A stretch of 64,000 nucleotides of DNA from Tanticharoenia sakaeratensis NBRC 103193 (GTDB lineage: Bacteria; Pseudomonadota; Alphaproteobacteria; Acetobacterales; Acetobacteraceae). The stretch is from the NCBI RefSeq assembly GCF_000963885.1, contig NZ_BALE01000009.1:124001-188000 (forward strand). The letters are read 5' to 3'. The position numbers and the translations under genes are program-made. The number at the start of each line of letters is the position of its first letter. The stretch's first letter is position 1. A model generated the notes under the pieces. That model searched no databases, was not told the origin of the DNA, and worked only from the letters and a program-made list of their open reading frames with translations. This document shows positions 20,991-31,484 of this stretch, piece after piece.

Positions 20991-22928
20991 ATGATTTCCT
21001 ACCTGCGCCGCGTCTTCGTCGATTCCCGTGCCGGCCGCGCCATCGCGTTCCTTCTGTTCCTGGCACTCGTGGGATGGGGCATGGGAGATGTGTTCACGAA
21101 TTTCTCCGGCTCCAACCCCGATACGGTCGCAAAGATCGGCAAGCGCAAGGTGACGGCCGAGCAGATCGCCGGCGCGCTTCGCAATCAATTGCCACAGACT
21201 GCACGGCAGATGGGCCTGTCGGACCCATCACAACTGCCTGAGGCGGCCCGTGCGCAGGCGGCACGCCAGGTGCTTCAGCAGTTCGTGACGCAGAACGAGG
21301 TGCTGCTCGCGGCCCAGAAGGCCGGGATGAAGGCACCTGACGCGCTGGTGAGGGACGAGATCTACTCGTATTCCTTCTTCAAGGGACCGAACGGCCAGTT
21401 CGACCGCGCCCTGTTCAATCAGCGTCTGAGCCAGATCGGCATGACGGAACGCACGCTGATCGAGCAGGTGCGTGACGATCTGACAGTCCGCGGCCTGCTG
21501 GATGGCATCGGGAACGCGGCACACGCGCCGGCCGGGATGGTCGACAGGCTGATCGCCTTCAATACGCGGATCCGCCACGTGGACATGGTGAAGGTCAGCC
21601 CTGACCAGACGCCGATCACGGCGACGCCGAGCGATGCTCAGCTGCGCCGTTTCTATGACAATCACCCCTGGGCGTTCCGTACGACCGAATATCGTCATGC
21701 CAAGATCGTTGCGCTGACGCTGGACTCGGTTGCGCGCAGCATCGAGACGCCTGATGCCGATCTCCGCCGGCTGTATGATTTCCAGACGCGCCGTTTCCAC
21801 GTACCCGAGACGCGCAGCCTTCAGGTAGCAACGATGCCGAGCGAGGCACGTGCCCGCGCGATCGCGGCCGAGTGGCAGGGCGGAGCAGACTGGTCGAAGA
21901 TCGAAGCCGATGCCCATGACGGCGCCACGGTCGATTTCCCCAATGCCCGCCAGACCGACATCCCGAACCCCGAGTTGGCTGCCGCGGCATTCAAGGCGCA
22001 GGCCGGTACCGTGCAAGGCCCCGTCAAATCGGAGACCGGCTGGCTCGTGTTCAAGGTGTCGAGCATTGCGGCACCACACGACACCAGCTTCGAGGACGCC
22101 AGACAGGGTCTGCACGACGAGATCGTGAAGCAGCAGGCACCGGGTCTTCTGCATGCGCGGGCGCAGCAATTCGAGGATGCGGTTGCCGGGTCCGACACGC
22201 TCGAGGCCATTCCGGACAATCTCGGCGCGGTTGCGGCGGCCGGTGCGCTCGATGCGAACGGCAATACCCATGACGGCACGCCCGCGCCTATCCCGGGCGA
22301 TACGGCGCTGCGGCAGGCCATCGTCAGCCGGATCTTCTCGCAGGATCTGCATGCCCGGCCGACCGTCGTGCAGGGACCCGGCAATGCATCGTTTGCCGTC
22401 GTGGTCGACGAGGTTTCGCCCGGCACGCTGCTGCCGTTCGATCAGGTGCGCGATCGCGTCCTTTCGGCTTGGCAGGAAGATGCCCGTCGTGATGCCGCGA
22501 ACCGGCATGCGACGGCTCTCCTGCTCGCGGGGCGGCAGGGCAGGCTCGTGGATACGGCCTCCACCGGCGACAGCAGCGGGCTCTCGATCTCACGCGACCT
22601 CACGATTTCGCGGATGCGTCCCGATCCCAACCTGTCGCAGAATGTGCTTCGTGCGATCCTCGCCATGAAGCCGGGGCAGGCCGCCATGGTCGAAGCCGAC
22701 GGTGCGTTCTATGTCGCGGCCGTCACCGCATACTCGGATGCACCTGCCGCCGAACTGACGGCGATCCGGCAGCAGATCGGCAATTCGCTCGACCAGTCCG
22801 TTCAGTCCGATGTGCCGATGGCCTATGTCGCGGGGCTGGAACAGACCACGCGTCCCGACATCAACTTCCACGCGCTTGACGCGGTCGTTCAGCAGTCCGG
22901 CCCGCAGGCGGCAGGGGCCGCGCAGTGA
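20991..22928 (+). CDS. ppiD: PpiD-like periplasmic peptidyl-prolyl isomerase/chaperone
   Basis: This 645-residue membrane-anchored folding factor has an N-terminal transmembrane helix (about 15-38), a SurA_N-like helical domain (about 45-190) and a divergent parvulin domain (about 255-370). A second helical region follows. It faces the periplasm and assists proteins leaving SecYEG. GGAG precedes the ATG. The trpE GTG overlaps its stop, so it heads the trp transcript, an arrangement common in alphaproteobacteria. Confidence 0.88.
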   Translation: MISYLRRVFVDSRAGRAIAFLLFLALVGWGMGDVFTNFSGSNPDTVAKIGKRKVTAEQIAGALRNQLPQTARQMGLSDPSQLPEAARAQAARQVLQQFVTQNEVLLAAQKAGMKAPDALVRDEIYSYSFFKGPNGQFDRALFNQRLSQIGMTERTLIEQVRDDLTVRGLLDGIGNAAHAPAGMVDRLIAFNTRIRHVDMVKVSPDQTPITATPSDAQLRRFYDNHPWAFRTTEYRHAKIVALTLDSVARSIETPDADLRRLYDFQTRRFHVPETRSLQVATMPSEARARAIAAEWQGGADWSKIEADAHDGATVDFPNARQTDIPNPELAAAAFKAQAGTVQGPVKSETGWLVFKVSSIAAPHDTSFEDARQGLHDEIVKQQAPGLLHARAQQFEDAVAGSDTLEAIPDNLGAVAAAGALDANGNTHDGTPAPIPGDTALRQAIVSRIFSQDLHARPTVVQGPGNASFAVVVDEVSPGTLLPFDQVRDRVLSAWQEDARRDAANRHATALLLAGRQGRLVDTASTGDSSGLSISRDLTISRMRPDPNLSQNVLRAILAMKPGQAAMVEADGAFYVAAVTAYSDAPAAELTAIRQQIGNSLDQSVQSDVPMAYVAGLEQTTRPDINFHALDAVVQQSGPQAAGAAQ

Positions 22929-24445
22929 ACGCGGACCAGATCGCCAAGGCCTGGGCGCGAGGCGAGCGCGGGCTGGTTCACGTCACGGCGGCGGCGGATC
23001 TGCTGACGCCGGTTTCGGCCTATCTGCGTCTTGCGGCGGCGTTTCCGCATCCGTCCTATCGTCTTCTGTTTGAAAGCGTGGAAGGCGGCGCTGCGCGCGG
23101 GCGGTATTCCGTGATCGCCCTGTGTCCCGACATGGTCTGGCGTTGCCACGACGGCGCGAGCGCGGTCGACAATGCGCCCGAGCGCGAAGGCGGAAACGGT
23201 TTCGTGGCGCAGGATGGTCGTCCATTGGACCGACTGCGCGACATGATGGCGGCGGCGCGGATGACGCTGCCCGAGGGCGTCCCGCCGATGGTGGGCGGCG
23301 TCTTCGGCTATCTCGGCTATGACATGGTCCGGCAGATGGAGCATCTGCCGAACATGCCGCCGGACGATCTCGATCTGCCGGAAGGCGTCCTGTTGCGTCC
23401 GGGCCTGTTCGCGATCTTCGATTCAGTGCGTGACGAACTGGTATTAGCGGCCCCAGTGTCCCGTCGCGACGAAGCCGATACGCCCGTACTGGCGCGATCC
23501 CGGGCGGAAGCGCTGATCGCACGTGCCGAAACCGCACTCGACGCTCCGCTTCCGCGCGACACGACACCTCTTGCACCGGAGGCGACGCTGGAGCCGCCGC
23601 GCAGCACCATGACGCGCGCGCAGTTCGAGGACGTCGTCCTGCGCGCGAAGGAATATATCGCGGCCGGCGACGCTTTCCAGATCGTGCCGAGCCAGCGTTT
23701 CTCCACAGCGTTTCCGCTGCCGCCGCTGGCGCTGTATCGCGCGCTGCGTCGAGTCAACCCGGCGCCCTTCCTGTTCCTGCTGGAACTCGATGGATTCGCG
23801 CTCGTCGGTTCATCTCCGGAGATCCTGGTGAGGCTGCGCGACGGCACTGTCACCGTGCGTCCGCTTGCCGGCACGCGCCCGCGCGGGGCGACGACCGAAG
23901 AGGATCGTGCACTGGAAGCCGAGCTTCTGGCGGATGAGAAGGAGCGGGCGGAGCATCTCATGCTGATCGATCTCGGGCGCAACGACGTAGGCCGCGTGTC
24001 GCGGCAGGGGAGCGTCAGGGTGCCTGAACGCTTCGTCGTCGAACGCTACAGCCATGTCATGCATATCTCGTCCACCGTGGAAGGGACGATCGAGGATGGA
24101 CGAGACGCGATTGATGCTCTGGTTGCCGCTTTTCCGGCCGGCACGCTGACCGGGGCGCCCAAGATCCGGGCGATGGAGATCATCGACGAGCTCGAACCGA
24201 CGAGACGGGCGACTTATGCCGGCTGCATCGGCTATTTCGGCGCAACGGGCGAGATGGACACGTGCATCGGCCTGCGCATGGCCGTGGTGAAGGACGGCGA
24301 GATGCACGTCCAGGCCGGATGCGGGGTTGTGGCCGACAGCGTCCCCGAACTCGAGTATCTCGAGACGCGGCACAAGGCACGAGCACTGTTCCGTGCGGCC
24401 GAGGCTGCCATCGCGGCATGTCGACAGGGGCGTAACGACCACTGA
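22925..24445 (+). CDS. trpE: Anthranilate synthase component I
   Basis: A 506-residue enzyme that converts chorismate to anthranilate. The N-terminal Trp-binding motif LLFESVEGG (LLES type) suggests feedback inhibition; the chorismate-binding core shows LVGSSPEILVR, PLAGTRPRG, DEKERAEHLMLIDLGRNDVGRV and FPAGTLTGAPK. GTG start overlapping the ppiD stop (GTGA). trpG follows after 91 bases. Confidence 0.96.
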   Translation: MNADQIAKAWARGERGLVHVTAAADLLTPVSAYLRLAAAFPHPSYRLLFESVEGGAARGRYSVIALCPDMVWRCHDGASAVDNAPEREGGNGFVAQDGRPLDRLRDMMAAARMTLPEGVPPMVGGVFGYLGYDMVRQMEHLPNMPPDDLDLPEGVLLRPGLFAIFDSVRDELVLAAPVSRRDEADTPVLARSRAEALIARAETALDAPLPRDTTPLAPEATLEPPRSTMTRAQFEDVVLRAKEYIAAGDAFQIVPSQRFSTAFPLPPLALYRALRRVNPAPFLFLLELDGFALVGSSPEILVRLRDGTVTVRPLAGTRPRGATTEEDRALEAELLADEKERAEHLMLIDLGRNDVGRVSRQGSVRVPERFVVERYSHVMHISSTVEGTIEDGRDAIDALVAAFPAGTLTGAPKIRAMEIIDELEPTRRATYAGCIGYFGATGEMDTCIGLRMAVVKDGEMHVQAGCGVVADSVPELEYLETRHKARALFRAAEAAIAACRQGRNDH

Positions 24446-24536
24446 ATCAACGTGTTGCGCAGTATTGCAAAAAATCGAGTGCACACGTTTCATTTCAGTG
24501 TTTGACGCGAACCTGTCCCGACGCCATGGTGTCGCC

Positions 24537-25151
24537 ATGATTTTGCTGATCGACAACTACGACAGCTTCACCTTCAATCTCGTGCATCATCTCGGCGCCC
24601 TTGGCGCCATGTGCGAGGTGGTGCGCAACGATGCGATTTCGGTCGCGGATGCCGTTGCGCGCCGGCCCGAAGCCATCGTGATCTCGCCGGGCCCGTGCGC
24701 ACCGGACGGTGCGGGCATCTGCCTCGACCTGATTGCCGGGCATGCGGATATTCCGGTGCTGGGCGTATGTCTCGGTCATCAGGCGATCGGGCAGGTGTTC
24801 GGCGCCCGCGTCGTGCGCGCGCCACGCCCGATGCATGGCAAGGTCAGCCCTGTCCATCATGACGGCACGGGCGTTTTCGCAGGTCTTCCGGATCCGTTCG
24901 GCGCGACCCGTTATCACAGCCTGACGCTTGATCCGGCCTCCATTCCCGACACGCTCATTGTCAACGCACGTACGGAAGACGGCGTCATCATGGGCGTCCG
25001 CCACCGCGATCGCCCGATCCATGGCGTGCAGTTTCATCCCGAGAGCATCGCGTCGGAGCATGGCGCCGAGATCCTGGCCAATTTTCTCCGCATCGCCGGC
25101 GTCGAGCCGACCGGTCGGGTTGCAGTCCAGACGGCCGACGTCGCGGCATGA
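24537..25151 (+). CDS. trpG: Anthranilate synthase component II (glutamine amidotransferase)
   Basis: The 204-residue class I glutaminase that feeds ammonia to TrpE. It starts MILLIDNYDSFTFNLVHHLG, with the oxyanion PGPCAPD, nucleophile Cys78 in GVCLGHQAIGQVFG, the KVSPV loop, and the His/Glu pair in GVQFHPES. It could also serve para-aminobenzoate synthesis, as such subunits often do. Its stop overlaps the trpD start (ATGA). Confidence 0.95.
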   Translation: MILLIDNYDSFTFNLVHHLGALGAMCEVVRNDAISVADAVARRPEAIVISPGPCAPDGAGICLDLIAGHADIPVLGVCLGHQAIGQVFGARVVRAPRPMHGKVSPVHHDGTGVFAGLPDPFGATRYHSLTLDPASIPDTLIVNARTEDGVIMGVRHRDRPIHGVQFHPESIASEHGAEILANFLRIAGVEPTGRVAVQTADVAA

Positions 25152-26221
25152 CAGCCGACGACGCGTTTCATCCCCTGCTGCTGGATGCCGTCTCGGGCCG
25201 CCCTCTCGGCGAGGATGCGGCGGAGCGGGCATTCGGGCTCATCATGGAAGGTGCGGCGACCGATATCCAGGTCGCTGCCTTCCTGACGGCGCTGCATGTA
25301 CGTGGTGAGACGGCCCCGGAACTTCTGGGCGCAGTTCGTGCCGTTCGTGCGCGCATGGCGGCGTTGCCGACCCCCTTGCCGGATGCGATCGACGTATGCG
25401 GGACGGGGGGCGATGGTCTCGGCACGCTCAACGTCTCCACCGCAGTTGCCTTCGTGCTGGCAGGTCTTGGCGTTCCGGTCGCAAAGCATGGCAATCGTGC
25501 GCTGTCGTCCCGGTCGGGCGCGACCGATGTTCTGGCCGAGCTGGGCGTGGCATCCGACGCCACCCCCGATCATCTCGCCCGACATCTTCGGGAGCGGGGC
25601 CTCGTCTTCCTCAATGCGCCGGCACATCATCCGGCCATGCGCCATGCCGCGACCGTGCGACGTGGCCTCGGGTTCCGGACGCTGTTCAATCTCGTCGGCC
25701 CGCTTTGTAATCCCGCGCGTGTCCGACGCCAGGTGGTCGGCGTCTTCGATCCGGCCTGGCTCGAACCCGTTGCCCGGACGTTGGCAAGCCTCGGATCCAC
25801 CGATGCCTGGGTGATCCATGGCGAGATCAACGGACGCAGTTCGGGAGCCGACGAGGCGACGCTCGCCGGGCCTACGCATGTCGCCGCACTCGAGAACGGG
25901 CACGTCTCCCGGTTTTCCATCGACCCCCGCGACGCGGGCTTGCAACCCGCTCCGATCGACGCCATATCCGGCGGCGATCCGGCGTTCAATGCACAGGCAT
26001 TGCGCGCCATGTTGGGCGGGGCTCGTGGAGCCTATCGCGATACCGTTCTGCTCAACGCAGCCATCGGGCTGCACGTCGCAGGACATGGACAGATAACACA
26101 TGTTGGCATCATTCAGCCCCGCGCACTGGCTGAGACGGTCGCGCGCGCAGCAGGCGCCATCGACGACGGACGCGCCCTGGCGGCCCTCGAGCGCGCACGC
26201 GGCGTATCCGTCAGCGCATGA
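25148..26221 (+). CDS. trpD: Anthranilate phosphoribosyltransferase
   Basis: This 357-residue enzyme transfers phosphoribose from PRPP to anthranilate. It has the PRPP loop DVCGTGGDGLGTLNVST, KHGNRALSSRSGATDVL, and the C-terminal Gly-rich core. It is coupled to trpG by a 4-base overlap and followed after 55 bases by trpC. Confidence 0.96.
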   Translation: MTADDAFHPLLLDAVSGRPLGEDAAERAFGLIMEGAATDIQVAAFLTALHVRGETAPELLGAVRAVRARMAALPTPLPDAIDVCGTGGDGLGTLNVSTAVAFVLAGLGVPVAKHGNRALSSRSGATDVLAELGVASDATPDHLARHLRERGLVFLNAPAHHPAMRHAATVRRGLGFRTLFNLVGPLCNPARVRRQVVGVFDPAWLEPVARTLASLGSTDAWVIHGEINGRSSGADEATLAGPTHVAALENGHVSRFSIDPRDAGLQPAPIDAISGGDPAFNAQALRAMLGGARGAYRDTVLLNAAIGLHVAGHGQITHVGIIQPRALAETVARAAGAIDDGRALAALERARGVSVSA

Positions 26222-26276
26222 ACAGCACGCGCCCTATCCATATGCCCAGACACAGATCAAAGCCCACAGGACGGTC

Positions 26277-27167
26277 ATGACCGACGCGATGCTTCACCAG
26301 GACGTTCCGCAAACGGATGTGCCGCAAGCCACTCCGCCCGCAGACCGGATCGCGGGGCCGATTGCCGATACGCCCGATGTCCTGAAACGGATCTGTGCGC
26401 GTGTGCGCGTCGATGTCGAGCAACGCTCGCAGATCATGCCGCTGCGCGAGATCACTGCGAAGGCCCGCGAGGTCGAGACGCCGACGCGTGGTTTCGGGCA
26501 GGCGCTGAAGCAGATGACGGCCGAGCGTCAGGTCGGCCTGATCGCCGAAGTGAAGAAGGCATCACCCTCCGCAGGCATCCTGCGTCCGGATTACGATCCG
26601 GCAGCGATCGCCCAGAGCTATCAGAACGCAGGCGCCTCGTGCATCTCGGTCCTGACGGAAGGGTCGTGTTTCCATGGCAGCACCGAGGACATAGCCCGCG
26701 TGCGGGCTGTGTGCTCGCTGCCGATCCTGCGCAAGGATTTCATTCTCGATCCCTGGCAGGTGCATGAAAGCCGCCTGCTGGGCGCCGACTGCATCCTGCT
26801 GATCATGGCGGCGCTCTCGGACGAGCAGGCGGCCGATCTGCTGGGGCTGGCGCGCGGGCTCGACATGGACGTGCTGCTGGAGGTCCACGACGAGACGGAA
26901 TTGAACCGCGCGCTTGCGTTGGACACGTTCCTGATCGGGATCAACAACCGCAATCTGCGCACGCTCAAGACCGACATCGAAACCACGATGGCGTTGGCAC
27001 CGCTGGTGCCGCCAGACCGGATCGTGGTGTCCGAAAGCGGGATCAAGACCCAGGGCGACGTTCACCGCGTCGGCGAAGTCGGGGCAAGCGGTGTGCTGGT
27101 CGGCGAAAGCCTGCTGCGTGAGGTCGATCCCGGCATTGCCGCGCGTCGTCTTCTCGGCTTTCTCTGA
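26277..27167 (+). CDS. trpC: Indole-3-glycerol phosphate synthase
   Basis: A 296-residue TIM-barrel enzyme that closes the indole ring. Motifs: [12 protein letters not shown] with catalytic Lys, [22 protein letters not shown] with catalytic Lys, LLEVHDE, GINNRNL and SESGI. The first 30 residues before TPDVLKRI are a non-conserved Gln/Pro extension; the ATG at 26277 is the first plausible start after trpD. It is not fused to TrpF. Confidence 0.94.
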   Translation: MTDAMLHQDVPQTDVPQATPPADRIAGPIADTPDVLKRICARVRVDVEQRSQIMPLREITAKAREVETPTRGFGQALKQMTAERQVGLIAEVKKASPSAGILRPDYDPAAIAQSYQNAGASCISVLTEGSCFHGSTEDIARVRAVCSLPILRKDFILDPWQVHESRLLGADCILLIMAALSDEQAADLLGLARGLDMDVLLEVHDETELNRALALDTFLIGINNRNLRTLKTDIETTMALAPLVPPDRIVVSESGIKTQGDVHRVGEVGASGVLVGESLLREVDPGIAARRLLGFL

Positions 27168-27175
27168 TCACCGTC

Positions 27176-27679
27176 ATGTCGGATGACGCTCAGGCAGGCT
27201 CCCAGGGCCTGACCCATCTCGATGCGCAGGGTCATGCGCACATGGTGGACGTATCGGAGAAGGCCATCACGCGCCGTGAAGCTGTGGCTGAAGCCTTCAT
27301 TACCATCGCACCCGATGTTCTGGCGCTGATCGCGTCCGGCGAGACACCGAAGGGTGACGTTCTCGCAACTGCCCGGATTGCCGGCATCATGGGTGCGAAG
27401 CGGACCAGTGATCTCATTCCGTTGTGTCATCCGCTGCCGCTATCGTCCGTCAAGGTGACGCTGGATATCCAGAAAAGCGGTATCGCCATTTCGGCCCGTG
27501 CCCGCACGACCGGGCAGACCGGGATCGAGATGGAGGCGCTGACGGCCGTATCAGTCGCGGCGCTGACGCTCTACGACATGTGCAAGGCGCTGGACCGCGG
27601 CATGGTGATCGGCGATATCCGTCTCGCCCACAAAAGCGGCGGGCGGTCGGGCGTCTACGACCGGCCTGCCGACGCCTGA
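27176..27679 (+). CDS. moaC: Cyclic pyranopterin monophosphate synthase MoaC
   Basis: A 167-residue enzyme of molybdenum cofactor synthesis acting with MoaA. Family motifs are [37 protein letters not shown] and [21 protein letters not shown] followed by KSGG. It starts 8 bases after trpC and closes the ppiD-trp unit; moaD and moaE are 15 kb away. The moaA gene is not in the window. Confidence 0.95.
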   Translation: MSDDAQAGSQGLTHLDAQGHAHMVDVSEKAITRREAVAEAFITIAPDVLALIASGETPKGDVLATARIAGIMGAKRTSDLIPLCHPLPLSSVKVTLDIQKSGIAISARARTTGQTGIEMEALTAVSVAALTLYDMCKALDRGMVIGDIRLAHKSGGRSGVYDRPADA

Positions 27680-27776
27680 CGGGCAATGCCACCCGGCAGG
27701 GCTGGCGATCCAAGCGATCAGAGATTAAGAGCGTGCTGGCCCGGCTGCGGGCCGGTCAAGGAAAGGGAACTGTCTG

Positions 27777-28784
27777 GTGTCTGGAACGGATCTGACGGGT
27801 GCTGCGGGCGGCAACGGGCCCGCCATGACACCGGAACTGATGAAACAGGCGTTCCGGGACATGCTCCTGATCCGGCGCTTCGAGGAGAAGGCGGGCCAGC
27901 TCTACGGCATGGGGCTGATCGGGGGCTTCTGTCATCTCTACATCGGACAGGAAGCGGTCGTCGTCGGCATGCAGCTCGCGATGAAGCCGGGCGACAAGGT
28001 GATCACGTCGTATCGCGATCATGGACATATGCTGGCGGCCGGCATGGAAGCGCGCGGCGTGATGGCCGAACTGACCGGCCGCTCCGGCGGGTATTCCCGC
28101 GGCAAGGGTGGCTCGATGCACATGTTCTCGCGCGAGAAGAACTTCTATGGCGGCCATGGAATCGTAGGCGCGCAGGTCGCTCTGGGCGCGGGGCTCGCGT
28201 TCGCCAACAAATACCGCGGGACGGACGAAGTCGCCGTGACCTATTTCGGCGAGGGCGCCTCGAGCCAGGGACAGGTCTTCGAGAGCTTCAATCTGGCAGC
28301 CCTTCACAAGCTGCCATGCATCTTCGTGATCGAAAACAACCGCTACGGCATGGGCACGAGCATCGAGCGTTCGTCTGCTTCACGCGATCTGTCGAGGAAC
28401 GCCGAGCCTTGGGGCATCGCCTCGCGCAAGGTCGATGGCATGGACCTGTTCGCCGTGCATGACGCGGCGGTCGAGGCCGTGGCGCATTGCCGGGCCGGGA
28501 AGGGGCCGTATCTGCTGGAGATGGAAACCTACCGGTATCGCGGACACTCCATGTCGGACCCGGCGAAGTATCGTCAGCGCGCGGAAGTGGACGAGATGCG
28601 TCGCACACGTGATCCGATCGACGCGCTGCGCCGCGAGCTCGCGCGTGCAGGCGTTGATGACGATGCGCTCGCTGCGATCGAAACCGAGGTCAAGGCTGTC
28701 GTGACCGACTCCGCGACCTTTGCGCAGGAAAGCCCGGAGCCCGATCCTTCCGAACTCTGGACTGACATTCTGGTGGAGGCCTGA
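27777..28784 (+). CDS. pdhA: Pyruvate dehydrogenase E1 component, alpha subunit
   Basis: The 335-residue thiamine-diphosphate-binding alpha chain of the heterotetrameric E1. Motifs include RRFEEKAGQLYGMGLIGGFCHL, GGKG-type SRGKGGSMH, the TPP motif GEGASSQGQVFESFNLA...NN, and the phosphorylation-loop equivalent YRGHSMSDPAKYR. The start is GTG behind AAGGAAAGGG. A small GC hairpin (27738-27753) lies in the leader. It heads the pdhABC operon; pdhB follows after 6 bases. Confidence 0.95.
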   Translation: MSGTDLTGAAGGNGPAMTPELMKQAFRDMLLIRRFEEKAGQLYGMGLIGGFCHLYIGQEAVVVGMQLAMKPGDKVITSYRDHGHMLAAGMEARGVMAELTGRSGGYSRGKGGSMHMFSREKNFYGGHGIVGAQVALGAGLAFANKYRGTDEVAVTYFGEGASSQGQVFESFNLAALHKLPCIFVIENNRYGMGTSIERSSASRDLSRNAEPWGIASRKVDGMDLFAVHDAAVEAVAHCRAGKGPYLLEMETYRYRGHSMSDPAKYRQRAEVDEMRRTRDPIDALRRELARAGVDDDALAAIETEVKAVVTDSATFAQESPEPDPSELWTDILVEA

Positions 28785-28790
28785 CGCGCC

Positions 28791-30152
28791 ATGGCACAGC
28801 AGATCCTGATGCCGGCGCTGTCGCCGACGATGACCGAGGGCAAGCTGTCGCGCTGGGTGCGCGCTTTGGGCGATGCCGTTCAGTCCGGTGACGTGATTGC
28901 CGAGATCGAGACCGACAAGGCGACCATGGAGGTCGAGGCGACCGAATCCGGTGTAATCGGCAAGATCCTCGTGCCGGAAGGCAGCGAGTCGGTTGCCGTG
29001 AACACGCCGATCGCCGTGCTCCTTGATGCGGGGGAAGATGCATCCGCAGTCGATGCTGTCGTCGAGGCGCCGACCTCGGCTCCTCAGGCTACGATCGCCA
29101 TTGAAACGACGGCTGCGCCTGCCGTGGCGCAGATGCAGACGCTGAAGCAGCCCGGTGCCGAACGCGACTGGGGCGAAACGACCTCGATCACGGTGCGTGA
29201 AGCCCTGCGCGACGCGATGGCTGCGGAAATGCGGCGCGATCAGGATGTGTTCCTGATGGGCGAGGAAGTCGCGCAGTACCAGGGTGCCTACAAGATCAGC
29301 CAGGGCCTGCTGGACGAGTTCGGCGAAAAGCGTGTCATCGACATGCCGATTACGGAGCACGGCTTCACAGGCATGGCGACCGGCGCTGCACTGACCGGAC
29401 TTCGCCCCATCGTCGAGTTCATGACGATGAACTTCGCAATGCAGGCCATCGACCACATCATCAATTCGGCCGCGAAGACCAACTACATGTCGGGCGGCCA
29501 GATGGGCTGCCCGATCGTGTTCCGCGGTCCGAACGGTGCGGCGGCGCGGGTCGGCGCACAGCATTCGCAGTGCTATGCCAGCTGGTATGCCCATGTGCCG
29601 GGCCTGAAGGTGGTCGCGCCCTGGTCGGCGGCGGATGCCAAGGGACTGCTTCGGGCCGCGATCCGCGATCCGAACCCGGTCATCGTGCTGGAGAACGAGA
29701 TTCTCTACGGGCAGAAATTTCCGTGCCCGGTGGACGAGGATTTTATCCTACCGATCGGCCGCGCAAAGATCGAGCGCGAAGGCGCCGACGTGACCCTGGT
29801 CGCATTCTCGATCATGGTCGGCGTGGCGCTGGATGCGGCGGCGAAACTCGAAGAGCAGGGCATCTCGGCCGAGGTCATCAATCTGCGCACGTTGCGCCCG
29901 CTTGATACCGAAACCGTGGTCGCCAGCATCAAGAAGACGTCGCGTGTTGTCTCGGTCGAGGAAGGCTGGCCGTTCGCGGGTATCGGTGCCGAGATCTGCA
30001 CGCTGGCCATCGAGCAGGCGTTCGACTGGCTCGATGCACCGCCGGCACGTGTCTGTGGTCTCGACCTGCCGCTACCCTATGCCGCCAATCTTGAAAAGCT
30101 GGCTCTGCCGCAGCCCGACTGGGTGGTGGATGCCGTGAAGAAGATGTTCTGA
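28791..30152 (+). CDS. pdhB: Pyruvate dehydrogenase E1 beta subunit with N-terminal lipoyl domain
   Basis: This 453-residue protein has a lipoyl domain (1-80, lipoyl Lys43 in [13 protein letters not shown]), a Pro/Ala linker (about 85-120) and the E1 beta body (about 125-453: [55 protein letters not shown]). A lipoyl domain on E1 beta is a known trait of alphaproteobacteria and lets E1 carry its own swinging arm. Its first 19 residues differ from those of PdhC at only a few positions. Confidence 0.95.
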   Translation: MAQQILMPALSPTMTEGKLSRWVRALGDAVQSGDVIAEIETDKATMEVEATESGVIGKILVPEGSESVAVNTPIAVLLDAGEDASAVDAVVEAPTSAPQATIAIETTAAPAVAQMQTLKQPGAERDWGETTSITVREALRDAMAAEMRRDQDVFLMGEEVAQYQGAYKISQGLLDEFGEKRVIDMPITEHGFTGMATGAALTGLRPIVEFMTMNFAMQAIDHIINSAAKTNYMSGGQMGCPIVFRGPNGAAARVGAQHSQCYASWYAHVPGLKVVAPWSAADAKGLLRAAIRDPNPVIVLENEILYGQKFPCPVDEDFILPIGRAKIEREGADVTLVAFSIMVGVALDAAAKLEEQGISAEVINLRTLRPLDTETVVASIKKTSRVVSVEEGWPFAGIGAEICTLAIEQAFDWLDAPPARVCGLDLPLPYAANLEKLALPQPDWVVDAVKKMF

Positions 30153-30168
30153 GGACAGAGACTGCGCC

Positions 30169-31413
30169 ATGGCCACTGAAATCCTGATGCCGGCGCTGTC
30201 GCCGACCATGACCGAAGGCAAGCTCGCGCGCTGGCTCAAGGCCGAAGGCGATGCGATCACGGCAGGCGATGTGATTGCCGAAATCGAGACCGACAAGGCG
30301 ACCATGGAAGTTGAAGCGGTCGAAGAGGGCGTTCTCGGCCGGATCGTCGTGCCGGACGGAACGGAGAATGTCGCGGTCAACGCGCCGATCGCGATTCTGG
30401 TGGAGCCAGGCGAGGCGGTGCCGGACACCGTGTCGTCGCCCACGCTTGCAAGCAAGGAGCCGGCAGTCCCTGCGCAGTCCGGCACAATGGCTACGTCGAC
30501 GAGCGCCGCGCCGGCCTCTGCGTCCGCACCTCCGCCGCGCCATAATTCTTCGCCGCTCGCCCGTCGCATTGCCGCAGAAAAAGGCGTGGATCTGGCGAAC
30601 GTGCGTGGCACTGGCCCCAATGGCAGGATCCTGCGTCGTGACGTCGAGCAGGCAAAGCCCGCGGCGCCGGCGGCCGCCAGGCCCGCGGCACCTCAGTCAG
30701 CACCCGTATCTGCGGGAGGGGTTACGCGTGTGCCGAACAGCACCATGCGGAAGGTCATTGCGCGCCGGCTGTCCGAATCGAAGCAGACGGTTCCGCATTT
30801 CTACGTCTCGGTCGATATCGAACTCGACGCGCTTCTGGCGCTGCGTCAGCGTCTGAACGGGGCATCTCCTTCGGAGGGTGACGGACAGTTCAAGTTGTCG
30901 GTCAACGACATGCTGATCAAGGCGGCGGCCCTTGCCCTGCGTCAGGTTCCGAAGGTCAATGCGCGATACACCGAAGCCGAGACGCTGCTGTTCGACGACA
31001 TCGACATTTCGGTTGCTGTCTCGGTCGCCGATGGCCTGATCACGCCGATCGTCACGAAGGCCGATACGAAATCGCTGCGCGAGATCAGCGCGGAAGCGCG
31101 TGACCTCATCAAGCGGGCACGCGCCGGCAAGCTGCTGCCGCACGAATTCCAAGGCGGCACATTCTCGATCTCGAACATGGGCATGTTCGGCGTCAGCTCC
31201 TTTGCCGCAATCGTCAATCCGCCGCAGGCCGCTATCCTGGCGATTGCGGCTGGTGAGAAGCGTGCCGTGGTCAAAGGGGATCAGCTTGCGATCGCGACTG
31301 TCATGACGGCGACGCTATCGGTCGATCACCGTGTGGTGGATGGCGCGCTCGGTGCCGAGTGGATGGCGGCCTTCCGCGAGATCGTCGAGAACCCATACCG
31401 TCTCGTCGTTTAA
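30169..31413 (+). CDS. pdhC: Dihydrolipoamide acetyltransferase (PDH E2)
   Basis: The 414-residue core of the pyruvate dehydrogenase complex. Domains: one lipoyl domain (1-80, Lys43), Ala/Pro linker, peripheral subunit-binding domain (about 125-160, [15 protein letters not shown]...[11 protein letters not shown]), a second linker, and the acyltransferase domain (about 190-414) with the catalytic [10 protein letters not shown] motif. It starts 16 bases after pdhB. A terminator-like element lies 21 bases after its stop. Confidence 0.96.
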   Translation: MATEILMPALSPTMTEGKLARWLKAEGDAITAGDVIAEIETDKATMEVEAVEEGVLGRIVVPDGTENVAVNAPIAILVEPGEAVPDTVSSPTLASKEPAVPAQSGTMATSTSAAPASASAPPPRHNSSPLARRIAAEKGVDLANVRGTGPNGRILRRDVEQAKPAAPAAARPAAPQSAPVSAGGVTRVPNSTMRKVIARRLSESKQTVPHFYVSVDIELDALLALRQRLNGASPSEGDGQFKLSVNDMLIKAAALALRQVPKVNARYTEAETLLFDDIDISVAVSVADGLITPIVTKADTKSLREISAEARDLIKRARAGKLLPHEFQGGTFSISNMGMFGVSSFAAIVNPPQAAILAIAAGEKRAVVKGDQLAIATVMTATLSVDHRVVDGALGAEWMAAFREIVENPYRLVV

Positions 31414-31434
31414 GACATTATATCAGAATTTAGC

Positions 31435-31461
31435 CGCAAGGCCTTGATCTTGCGTTTTTTT
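31435..31461 (+). terminator. Terminator-like element between pdhC and lpdA
   Basis: A six-pair stem (CGCAAG/CTTGCG), eight-base loop and T7 run lie between pdhC and lpdA, 23 bases before the lpdA ATG. It would reduce read-through so that E3 could be set separately. Confidence 0.55.
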
Positions 31462-31484
31462 GAGCGCAGGGCACAGGAGATCTC